Source: Dendrolimus kikuchii (taxonomy: Eukaryota; Arthropoda; Insecta; Lepidoptera; Lasiocampidae). From it: a DNA stretch of 64,000 bases. Of this stretch, positions 54,387-64,000 are shown piece by piece. A model generated the notes under the pieces. It ran no database searches and was not told where the DNA came from. It saw only the letters and a list, made by a program, of their open reading frames with translations. The first letter of the stretch is position 1. Every line of letters starts with the position of its first letter. Both the position numbers and the translations under genes were made by a program. The stretch spans positions 10,059,001-10,123,000 of the forward strand of contig CM034398.1 of the NCBI GenBank assembly GCA_019925095.2, read 5' to 3'.

Positions 54387-56215
54387 TTAAAGTTTCACTT
54401 CTACTATGTGTCCCAGCACACACTTTTATTTTATTGTGAATGAAATAAAGTAGTATTGAAAAAAAAAACAAGAAAACCAAATTATTTAATTCTCTTTTCT
54501 AAAGATGTAGATATTTTTTTATCCTGTTTTAATAAAAATTGAATGAGTAAACTGGTTTCATGTCAATTTGGAAGTAATTTAGTGATTTCTTTTTTTTAAC
54601 TTAAAAAAATTACGCACGAACCACGTTATGTCTCAAATTATGAAGATGCATAATAATTTTTTTGGTGAAAATTACTGATTAGTAATTATGAACGAAATAT
54701 TATTTCGTTTGCATACCTTTTACGACCTTTTGCGGCGACAGGGACCTTAAAGGTCAGTTAGAAGGAATATCATCACTGAAGTTTAACCTGGGCAAAATCT
54801 TTATGTATTTCGACGTAGCTTCGAAATAAATACGAATGGTAGCGTACGTATACAGTAAACGTTTCTAACGAACACCCAATAAACCGATTCAAGTTATAAA
54901 CGACTCCCAAGTACGAAATAATTCAGGTAAGCAAAACAAGAAACGAGTACTTAATCTGAACTCTCTAAAACTCCATTCTTCGCACACACAATGCTGAATT
55001 GATATCATTAATAGACGCTTATCTACTTTAAGAAATTGAAGATTGATACCCCGTTAACAATTGCGTCTTTGTTAGTACGAGATTCGTTAATAGCCCACTA
55101 AGGCTCCTATTCTATATATTACACAGGGTCCTATTCTGCAATAATAATAAAACATGAATAAAAACCAAATGTAAAATCGATGAAACTTAAATGCAACGCA
55201 GTATTATGGCGCAAAATGCATTTGAAAATAGTTTTCAGGTAAGTGTGCATAAATATTGTAATCGCTTTGTACAATTATTTAATAATTGCATACAAAATAC
55301 CACATTTTCTAGATAGATAACACATAAAAAAATCATTTATTATTCACTGCATACCTAATTAAGTATAGAAGATAATTATAATATTACAATATCATATAAT
55401 ATAGGCAAGTCTTAATTCAGTATAATATTTATACGCTTATAAGCGTATAAAAGTCCTTAATTCAAATATTTAAGGGTATTCTATGTTAGCTTTACGTTTG
55501 ATGCACTGCGGTGATTTAGTACAGAGCTTAAGATAGTATATTCAAATTTATTATAAGATTTCAAGTGAAATTGAATGATTTAGCATATATTTAGCGGTAA
55601 TTTCATCTTTAATATGGTATACAGGAACCCTTTGTCTAAATCAGGGTCGTATAATAAGAAAAGGTGAAGCGAAATATATATGACTAGGCCACGCCCATCC
55701 TCTATACATCATCCTACATGCAATATAGTGTTGTATATGGTTTCACACGTTAGAAACGGATATTAAACTTTTTAATTAATTATGACGTTTTTAAAATATA
55801 TGTGTATCTATGTAAATGATTTTTCAAAATTAAGAACTGACTGACTGGCCGACTGACACTTATTCATTTAAATTTTTTAATATTATAATTTAACTGTTCC
55901 AATTGTTTTAATGTACGTATGTTTATATTATATAAATAAATTATTATTTTTAAAACAACATGCATTAGAATTAAATGAAGGTTTTAGTAGAGTAGTAAGA
56001 AACTAAGTCCCTATAGTCTAAACAGCTGCCCAACAAAACATTAATAATATAATAATAAGATTTTTAATAACACCAAAATTAAATTTACATGTTGTCTTAA
56101 AATTAAGACTGTCTGGGTACTACTGAGATGAGTCGCAGTCAACGTGATTTGTAGTAATACAATGAATGACTGTATGTATCCTATGTCGAGCACTATGTCG
56201 AGTTTCATTCATATA
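54387..56215. other. AT-rich stretch without a recognisable gene
   Basis: Contains a perfect 18-bp palindrome ATACGCTTATAAGCGTAT near 55431-55448; nothing else recognised. Confidence 0.4.
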
Positions 56216-56610
56216 CGTTCACTAGTTTCCAAAAAAAAATGCGATCGCAGAGCCATCTTTTTCGTTATTTTCGTCCATCCCACGGAAACTAAGTAAGTTA
56301 TAGGGATAAAAAGTATCCTAAGTTACGCCCCGGAATATAAGCTAGCTCGATATCGAGTTTCATTTAAATCCGTTCAGTAATTTTCACGTGATGCTCTAAC
56401 AGAAAGACAAACAGGCAGACAAAAATTCTAAAAATTGCATTTTCGGAATCTTTTGGTCCGAATTATCACTCCTCATCTTTTTCACATTTTTAAACGCACT
56501 GTACAAACTCGAACCATTTACAGATTTATTATAGTATATAAAATATAGAGGGACAGATTCGAACTTTTTAATATAAGTTAGTAGACTAAGGCGGGAGCGA
56601 AGCGAAACGG
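56216..56610 (+). repeat. Dispersed repeat (GGAATATAAGCTAGCTCGATATCG type)
   Basis: CCCACGGAAACTAAGTAAGT, CCCCGGAATATAAGCTAGCT, GAGTTTCATTTAAATCCGTT and GACAAACAGGCAGACAAAAA in order. Related fragments at 13870-13995, 60370-60580 and 60740-61000. Confidence 0.55.
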
Positions 56611-58717
56611 AGCTTTCACCGAGCCTTCGTGGATTTTTTTTATAACTACCCAAAATTCACTTCTCATATCTCAAACAATAAATAAAAGTGTCTTATATCT
56701 CTATACTGCACCCCAAGAATGTGTTAAAATTACCTCAAAATACATTTTAATATAAAAATAGATTTACTGATCAGAATGCTACTCATTTTAAATAGATCCT
56801 CTAAGTTTCTAGTTCCTTTACTTACCGTTTGGCTTCCACAAGGACATTCAACGTACCTTCTAAAGAGCTATTCAAGTGAAATAGTTCGATGTTTAAGAAC
56901 TTCATTCAATATTCATTCATCTCTTAGAAGGTTGAGGATTAAGATTCAAAACATTTAGGTATTTCTGACTGTTCTTTGTAATATAATACGAGTAGGAAAA
57001 AATAAGAATCAATATGGTAGATAACGTCTTTAAAATACATTTCTAAACATGTTTAAGAATTGTTCATATAAAAGCTTTTAAATACTATAATGTTGATGAT
57101 TTTATTTTAAAATGTTATGACTAAAACAATTATTCTTTAAACAATATTGACTCCTTAAAGTTATGATGTCGTAACATGCTACTATTCTACAAAATCTAGG
57201 AGACTGCAGCGTTTTGTAAGATGATAAAAAGTACCTCATTTGATTTGACTATCAACTACATTATTATAAGTCCAGAAGCCTGCCTCCTCTGCAAGTTACC
57301 GTTAGATAAACATGGTCTAGACTAAGCACTCTTCTTCTATTAATAAATGAATACTAACAAACAAATATGTTACTAGGGTAATGTACTGGAGGTTTATCTT
57401 CATGAATTTCATCTACAAACTGCTGAATGGAGCGAAGTGGAAGAGTCTATTTTTAAAGGTCTAGATTCAATTACGATCACTGAGCATTGATAATTGTGAG
57501 GGTGTGTTCTGGAGAATATTGCCGGCGGCAACAAAACCTCCCTTTGTATATGTAATTAAAGAACATTTATTCATTTAGCTATAGAAGTTACATAATATAG
57601 GTAGAAACTTTAAATTTTGCCTAGTTTAGGGCTCTCTTTTGTTTTAGATTAAATTTCCTTTATTCCATTAAATTAAGATATACCAGAGAGAAACTCGGCA
57701 ATCTATATGATAAACAAATGTGTAGTTAAAAGCTGCTTCTGCCATGTCCCGGTAAAAGAAGTACGTACAAGAAATACTAGCTTGACGTCGATGGTCTTAT
57801 AAATAAGATAAGACATATTAGGCTTACCAAATAAAGAATGCACAAGACTGCGTGAAGTGAAGAAGAAGAGTACGAAAATGGTCCTCCGAAATAGACAGAA
57901 GGTATGTAAAAATAACATAATGCTAGAAGTTTTAAGAGTCATAAATAAATTTTGATACCACTGAAAATATCAAATATTTGTAAAATTTCCAGTTAAGAAT
58001 ATATATAGTCATTATTATGCAAAAAGTGTACTTCTCAAGTTCTGCCATTATAAACTTCAAAGTTACAAAGAAAGGTGTCTTTCAAATTGATATTCCCCGA
58101 AGGGATAACTACTTCATTTAAAGATGATAAGCACTCAAAAGATATTGCCTACAATAATACCTAATTTAATAATAATCCAATTAATTTCCAGCAGCATTTA
58201 TTTCGAGCACCGACAAAAATCATAATCAAACAGCAAACAAACGTTCCTTTTTGTTCAAGACTTTCGAAGGGAAGGTAATAAGAGTTTGCGAAGTTTTCTG
58301 AGAGTAAAGGTAATTCTCTAAGGGTCCGCATAAGTCAGTTTACTTAGTATTAGAGAAGTTTGTTTAGGGCCAACCAACACTAGATAATAACGCAATATAA
58401 ATATTTCAGCTATAAATCAAATTCGTCCGGATCTTTCGACGTTTACACACCGCAGCGTACGCTGTTCCCGGCTCATAAAACAATCATGGTGTTATTAATT
58501 GATTGAATTGTACGAGGTTATTCATCTTGTATGAAGGTTTTAAATCTCAATCGACATTATATGAAGTCGCTAATCATGAATAAAATCGATGCTAATAAAA
58601 ATGGGGCTTTATAAGATAATGTTAAAGATTTAAGCCGTTTCATGAAGATATGGCGATAGGTTTTTAGGCGTTAGATGCGAGATTGTTAAGAACGTTAAAT
58701 ATTAACAGATAACGTAT
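56611..58717. other. AT-rich stretch without a recognisable gene
   Basis: Nothing recognised. Confidence 0.4.
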
Positions 58718-58721
58718 GTAT

Positions 58722-59190
58722 TGTTACGACCGAGGTGCCGACAAAAGTGGATTCACACCTGCATACCATAAAAACACCTTTTTACACACTTACACGTATT
58801 TACACTCGTGTTACCTTTCCGCGTTTGGACTTCTTTTGTTTACTTTGTGATTAGAAAACAGCCCATTGTGTATTGTAATATTTTATGGCAGTCATTAGCC
58901 AGGTGTGTGTCGGACTGATTCTAAGAAATTCGGTCCACGCTGTCGGGCAGACATATTGTATCGGTGCAGTATAAAGTAATGGCCCAATGGAGAGATCGGG
59001 AGTCTAGCGATAGCCACAAGCGAAGCAAGACGTTAGTGACGGACTTTGCACGTGTGATTGAATCGTGCATTATGTTTGGACTAGTTGTGTACTGTTATAT
59101 TTGTACCTGTGTTATACGTGTTTGTATAGTTCTAATAGATTCTGTAATCATTCCAACGGCATTTTAATTCGAGTCTTACAACTCGTAACA
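58722..59190 (+). mobile_element. Solo LTR, gypsy-like, 469 bp
   Basis: Ends TGTTACGACC and ...ACTCGTAACA (8-bp inverted TGTTACGA/TCGTAACA), flanked by 4-bp duplications GTAT (58718-58721 and 59191-59194). No coding region. TGTTACGACC-type ends are frequent in insect gypsy LTRs (from memory). The strand is arbitrary. The flanks (AACAGATAACGTATGTAT and GTATAAACAGTAATTTAACT) resemble 53590-53640, so it probably sits in another repeat. Confidence 0.75.
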
Positions 59191-59194
59191 GTAT

Positions 59195-60365
59195 AAACAG
59201 TAATTTAACTATGCATTACCGGCTTTATTTTTTAACGTTTAAAATAGGACGCATTCAGTCAGAGCCTAAATCTTTAACACTAAGGCAGCTGATGCCCCTG
59301 GATAATATAAAACCTAAAGTTATTATTTTAGTTACACTTTGGACTACTAATCGGCTAAATGGTTCTTAGTGAAATTTGGTAAGCAGATAGATTATGTACT
59401 GAGAAAGTGTTGATTACATTTTATGTCAAAAACAATCTTGAAAGATATGAAATGTGGGAGGAAAGTTTGTGTGGGCAACACGTAATTCCTTTCCTCAAAA
59501 ATACGTAATTTCAAACTCCTAAGCTCCATTTAATTATTATTGTACGAGAGAATTGGTATCTACCGCTTTCTAGCTTTATATCATTGAAAAACTTCATTAA
59601 AAATCATAAAACCTTTTTAGGTCAAGTGTATCAATAGTTAAAAAGTATCAATATGTTTCAGATGAATTTATATTTAGACAATGTTCTAGAATTAAACGTT
59701 CCAGAACTTCTGTTACGTTTACATACTCGTGCTTCCCAATTCCCTTCAGCACTATTCTGCTGACTGCTGCATGTGGAATTATGTACGTAAAGGCTTCGTT
59801 CCACAAGAAGCTCATAACGATCATGTCCACGACCGCGATTTTTCCCGTTCCACTGGCTTGCGGACGTTGCAATCATATTCTCTAGTGGAACGGATCATGG
59901 AGCGTTGATGAAATACTCAAATGTCATTGCTTGATTTGAAAATCGCGCCTTTTTCAATGTCAACTGAAAGAGAGAGAGAGAGAGTAAATGCTCTGTGCTC
60001 AACACCCACTTCACCCACCTCTTGACATGGGTCGTTGTGAGCGCTGTGTGATCGAAAATGACAACATCGTTAGTGACGTTTTCGCCACAACCATAATGAC
60101 CGTAGACGCCATGTAGAACGGCTGACGGATCATTTTAGGCGGTGTAAGCTACTAACGGAATGCGTCCAAAATAATGTTTAATCAATACTATTAACGTTTA
60201 GCGAACATAATAGAACGAACCGTCACGGCGTCGAGGTAACATATTAATATAATCAGACGGTTATTCCTAGTACCTATTATTTTTCCATGATATCTACCTA
60301 CGAAAATTAATATAATTATAATGACATTACCTATGACAGAGGAACTTTGCTCGCTTTACCATGAC
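59195..60365. other. AT-rich stretch without a recognisable gene
   Basis: Holds an (AG)n run at about 59968-59984. At 59650-59880 both minus-strand frames are open for ~70 codons but neither is recognised. Confidence 0.4.
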
Positions 60366-60369
60366 GACT

Positions 60370-61000
60370 TTTGTCAGTGAATTGTAATGGCGGCACTAAA
60401 AAATCGCTTTTTGCTCTATATCCCACGGAAATGACTCCAATTATCGAGTTTAAAAAGTATACTAATTGTTGATTCAAGATATAAGCTAAATCTTTGTAGG
60501 GTTTTAGGGGTTCATTAGTTTCCATGTGATGTTCTAACAAACAGATAAAAATTCTAAAAGTTGTATTTTGAGAGCAAGAAAGAAAAATATTTAATTTCTA
60601 AAAATGCGTCACTTAACAATAATTAATAATAATAATGAAAATGTGTGCCGCAATTTTCGAAACAAGGTTAGCACTTAGTATTTTGCTGTGCCTATACATA
60701 ATCCGACACAGCACTGATTTTCAGTACTCACCTCCTTAATCATAAAAGTCATGCAACCCACGGTAAAACAAGCAACATTAAAATTTTCGGATATTTGTAA
60801 TCTGAATCACCCTAATTTTTCTGAAGTTTCATTTAAATCAGTTCTATAGTTTTAACGTAACGCTTTAACAGACAGAGAGAATAAAATTCTAAAAGTTGTA
60901 TTTTCAAGTTCTGCTAGACCAAATTAGCCCCCACAGACTTTTTCTCTTATTTTAATTTATTATACAAAATCAATCTGGATACAGATTTATTATTGGCATA
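60370..61000 (+). repeat. Two eroded dispersed repeats in tandem
   Basis: ATATCCCACGGAAATGACTC to GATAAAAATTCTAAAAGTTG TATTTT (60418-60570), and CCCACGGTAAAACAAGCAAC to AAAATTCTAAAAGTTGTATTTTC (60757-60905). Both resemble 56280-56450. Confidence 0.5.
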
Positions 61001-61004
61001 GATT

Positions 61005-62016
61005 TTGTTGAATATTAAATTGTTTGCGCTGCTTTCTACCGTTCTAATGATCAAGTCCTGATATAATGAGCGTAAAGGAATCATTATCCCAGTTCGATAT
61101 CGCTAACATATCTATAGGTATAGCTTTTATTAATGAAACGAATCTGTATATAGAGACTAATTATCGTTTTAGTAAATCGTTTCACATATCCTAATATCAC
61201 CGTAGCCGTATTTAATATTACCCATAGCTAATGCCGGTAATGAACATTAACAAAATTGCCATCCAAATAACTGAAGCGTTAGTGAACGAATCAATGATGC
61301 GGAAGTTAGGTGCTCCGAATAAACTCACACAATCCCTTTTCATATGCGAACCTATTTCCTTAAACCTGCCGACGTAAATTATAACATAGGCACAAAATTA
61401 CCTTTTCGAACACACTAACTATGAGAGGTGTGGGTAGTGTTGCCATATATATGGAATTTTCCAAACATCTCAGATTACACACGAGTTTTACCGATAAGCT
61501 GGGGAAATTTTAACAATTTGAAATTCTACCATTTATAAATAAATAACTGTATTTTTTGCAATACAATACAAGGAGAACAATTTAAGACAGTGCAATACAA
61601 TTCAATAGTCTTTACTATATACACCAATATAATAAAAAGTAACACACGTTATTCTTTAATAGTGTATTTTTAGTTTTATGTGCATCCATTCGCGATAGTA
61701 AATATTCTTCTTTCTTTCTTAATGCAAACTCTTCAAGACTACTTTTGAATGGTCAAGAGCTTATTAAAAGTAGTGTGTTGGGGTGCAATTTAATAAAATA
61801 CTTATAAGTATAATACATAGGTATAATATATGTACGTAATTAAACTATTTAAATCACAAATAAACTATTTAACTAAATTATTGAAATCACGATTAAAAAA
61901 GTACTAATAAGAAAAAGCTACTACAGTGTAACTGAGTTCCTTAATGATAAGTTTTAGATATAAGTGATAAGTTAGAATATTAAGTGTTTAAATATATTTA
62001 TAATATTTGTACCATA
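61005..62016. other. AT-rich stretch without a recognisable gene
   Basis: Nothing recognised. Confidence 0.4.
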
Positions 62017-62032
62017 TAAATATCACTCGAAC

Positions 62033-62063
62033 TGGCGTGAAGTTATGTATGTATGTATGTATG
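62033..62063 (+). mobile_element. 31-bp LINE 3'-end insertion with target duplications
   Basis: TGGCGTGAAGTTATGTATGT plus further ATGT units, identical to the end of the LINE at 24186-24456, between perfect 16-bp duplications TAAATATCACTCGAAC at 62017-62032 and 62064-62079. Confidence 0.92.
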
Positions 62064-62329
62064 TAAATATCACTCGAACAGATCTAAATTGAAATTGTGC
62101 GTCATTTAGTATTTGTTAAATTTAAGTCTATATAGGCATAATTTTAAGATTAAAATATTAGTGATAATAATTAAAACCAAATAAGTATGCACCTTTATAA
62201 CATAAGTTTAAAAAAAAATTGTACCCTCAACCGGCAATAAACATGTGCTCAATATATAACAACAAGACCTATTGTATAATCATGTTTTTATGCAATAAAT
62301 TATTTTGATTTGATTTGATAAGTACTAGA

Positions 62330-62650
62330 GTTTTTCCCGCGGCTGCGTCGCAGTTCAGACCCTGCTGCGCGCCTCTTGTTTAAAGAGCAAGCATTAGTAC
62401 AGGTTCCATTGTATTAAATTTTTATGTTAGTGCTATTTGCCTCCGGTAGATTCACTTCATTTTATATCGCAAACTATCCCATCTCCCGGGATGAAAACTA
62501 TCTATGTCCATTTTCGGTATTAAAACTACATATAAACAAAATTACAGCAACATCGATACATTACTCCAGCAGTTCTGTGAAAGCTTAACAGATAGACAGA
62601 CCGAATTACTATCGCATTTTTTTATAGGCGATGAAGTTTTAAATCTATAA
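62330..62650 (+). repeat. Dispersed repeat unit
   Basis: AGAGTTTTTCCCGCGGCTGC GTCGC, CCATCTCCCGGGATGAAAAC TATCTATGTCC and TAACAGATAGACAGACCGAA. A common lepidopteran dispersed repeat. Confidence 0.5.
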
Positions 62651-62699
62651 ACTTGATGGAGAAATGATTGGTCTCCCTTCCCTTTCATCCCCTATCCAA

Positions 62700-63225
62700 C
62701 ACGGTCTAGTTTTATATTTACGATAAAAAGTAGTAGCCTGTATCAACATCGTCTAATAGCCGAAATGACCGAAGTGACCGAAATGACCGAAATGACCGAA
62801 ATGACCAAAATGATCAAAACGACCAAAACGACTAAAATAACGAAAATGACATCAGAAAACCTATAATCATGTACTTTCTGATATACCTTTACATAAATCT
62901 ATCGCAAAATCTATAACTTTTCCAGAATGAAAAGTGTGCTATGTCCATTTTGGATATTGAACTTACACATATACCAAGTTTCAACTAAATATGGCCAATA
63001 ATTTTTCCATGAAAGCATTACAGACAAACAGAAAAATATACTTTTGTACTGGAAACTTTCCCATTTTTCGGAATAAAAAGTAACCTACGTTCATACTCAG
63101 CATCGAAAATACTGAAAATGAAATACTGAGTTTCAGCCAAATCGGTCTAGTAGTTTTTCCGAGAAAAAACAACAGACAGACCGATTTACTTTCGCATTTA
63201 TAATATTAACAGGGATATACATACA
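62700..63225 (+). repeat. Dispersed repeat units containing a minisatellite
   Basis: Two related units in direct order: 62900-63055 (TCCAGAATGAAAAGTGTGCT ... CATTACAGACAAACAGA) and 63056-63220 (TCGGAATAAAAAGTAACCTA ... CAGACAGACCGATTTACTTTC GCATTTATAATATTAACAGGGAT). Confidence 0.5.
62761..62850 (+). repeat. 9-bp minisatellite, about 10 units
   Basis: Units of CGAAATGAC: the first five are nearly perfect (one G change), the following five decay to CAAAACGAC, TAAAATAAC and GAAAATGAC. Confidence 0.9.
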
Positions 63226-63269
63226 TATATGCACACAACAAATAATAAACATAAATAGTATTGTCTTAA

Positions 63270-63328
63270 TAAAACTACGTTTTAACGGTTTTAAGCGCGG
63301 TAATTTTATTTGATTTTGGTTTTTCCAA
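63270..63328. repeat. Left arm of a 56-bp inverted repeat
   Basis: AAAACTACGTTTTAACGGTT to GATTTTGGTTTTTCC is the perfect reverse complement of 63764-63822. The arms enclose about 435 bp of mixed repeat sequence. Confidence 0.9.
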
Positions 63329-63730
63329 GTAAGTTGGCAAGTACCACCTGTTTGGGATCCAATTATCAAAACTATTAAGACCCAAACCCAGCAAAAACCA
63401 GCTGCCAGACCTCAAGACACTGTGAGCTCTTTCTGCGTACAACGGAACACAAACCAACTTGACTGATAATTACTTTTATTTTTCCTTCCACCCATTTTAA
63501 TATTATATAAAATTATTAGAGCTAGGCATGTTTGCTGAAGAGTTTCTTGCGCCGCTTCTTCTCTTCAAGCCATAACATGTTGCGAAGCGGTAGTAAATTA
63601 GATTAGGCTCCCATAGATTAAATAATAACCATAAACAAAATTAAAAATTAAATAATTAAAATTAATAAGTTGGCGGTAGGCTAAATAAAACTTTAACAAT
63701 ACTCGTTGACACTTGACATCTTTGTCTTCC

Positions 63731-63764
63731 GTGATCACGGCCACTGAAAAGTGGCCGAAACGTC
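63731..63764 (+). ncRNA. Hammerhead-ribozyme-like motif
   Basis: GTGATCA (63731-63737), one unpaired C, a six-base-pair hairpin GGCCAC-TGAAAA-GTGGCC, then GAAACGTC (63757-63764). The canonical core is CTGANGA, stem II, GAAA, very short stem III, then a cleavage C. Here positions 3 and 8 are G and C instead of C and G, a compensatory swap of a core pair. TTCC before and GGAA after could form stem I. Hammerheads with AC/GT stem III are known from Penelope-like elements (established knowledge). The fit is imperfect and activity is untested. Confidence 0.3.
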
Positions 63765-63822
63765 GGAAAAACCAAAATCAAATAAAATTACCGCGCTTAA
63801 AACCGTTAAAACGTAGTTTTAT
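63764..63822. repeat. Right arm of the 56-bp inverted repeat
   Basis: GGAAAAACCAAAATCAAATA to AACCGTTAAAACGTAGTTTT. It begins immediately after the hammerhead-like motif. Confidence 0.9.
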
Positions 63823-63879
63823 TATGTATACAAGTCGCGAAAACTTAAGAAAATAGTATTGTCTTTTTCCGCGACTAGT

Positions 63880-64000
63880 ACACATAATAAAACTATGATT
63901 TAACAGTTTTCAACCCGGTATTTTATTTGATTTTTATTTTGACGTTTCGGCCATTTTTCGGTAGCCATGATCACGAAAGGCAAAAATGTCAAGTTTCACG
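63880..64000 (-). repeat. Related copy of the right-edge repeat
   Basis: Plus strand AAAACTATGATTTAACAGTT TTCAACCCGGTATTTTATTTG matches the inverted arm with changes, followed by GACGTTTCGGCCATTTTTCG and TGATCACG. On the minus strand it repeats the GTGATCA ... GAAACGTC arrangement with an altered stem. It runs to the window end. Confidence 0.7.

Noticed and set aside
59648..59876. Two overlapping ~70-codon minus-strand frames
   Set aside because: No recognisable motif in either frame and no transposon context.
24450..62064. TATG/ATGT runs as simple microsatellites
   Set aside because: They are the tails of LINE insertions with target duplications at three loci, not independent microsatellites.

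Overview
The window looks like AT-rich, transposon-dense nuclear DNA from a moth or butterfly (Lepidoptera). The placement rests on the mobile elements: a tRNA-derived SINE ending in the GCCCAGCAGTGGGA tail, a cecropia-type mariner, BEL/Pao LTRs starting TGTTGCGGACAG, and the dispersed CCGCGACTTCGTCCGCG repeats. I found no convincing host protein-coding gene, tRNA or rRNA. The window may be intergenic or lie in a very long intron. The only hint of host regulatory DNA is a short CpG-rich block near 17.46-17.70 kb.

Layout. 0-8.2 kb: a decayed Tc1/mariner transposase at the left edge, a decayed LINE, then a nested pair. An intact Ty3/gypsy element (3462-8015, 142-bp LTRs differing at one site, 5-bp target duplication CTGAC) sits inside an older BEL/Pao-type solo LTR (2587-8222, target duplication TCAAT). 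8.2-20.5 kb: relics only, including LINE C-terminal fragments, a foldback element and several copies of a ~300-bp SINE-like repeat (called family A here). 20.5-21.75 kb: a mariner with both inverted repeats but a transposase lacking its second catalytic Asp. 22-29.5 kb: dispersed repeats, including a 271-bp LINE insertion with perfect target duplications.

29.6-36.6 kb holds a minus-strand BEL/Pao element with a 1696-codon ORF. Gag, protease, RNase H and integrase are recognisable, but the reverse-transcriptase palm has been removed without breaking the frame. Its upstream end is rearranged into a 486-bp inverted repeat plus extra LTR and leader pieces joined at microhomologies, which looks like aberrant reverse transcription.

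36.6-64 kb: AT-rich sequence with a tRNA-SINE (40128-40440, 13-bp duplications), a hAT element with 8-bp duplications (45478-47335), a decayed mariner that probably splits an older repeat (47.96-49.08 kb), an unidentified GC-rich block bounded by ATT repeats (51.8-52.6 kb), a 469-bp solo LTR (58722-59190), two LINE tails of only 40 and 31 bp with perfect duplications, a 9-bp minisatellite, and, at the right edge, an inverted-repeat module containing a hammerhead-ribozyme-like motif.

The genes do not form a pathway. The window is a record of insertions of different ages: gypsy (youngest), tRNA-SINE and LINE tails (recent), BEL (mosaic), and mariner, hAT and older LINEs (decayed).
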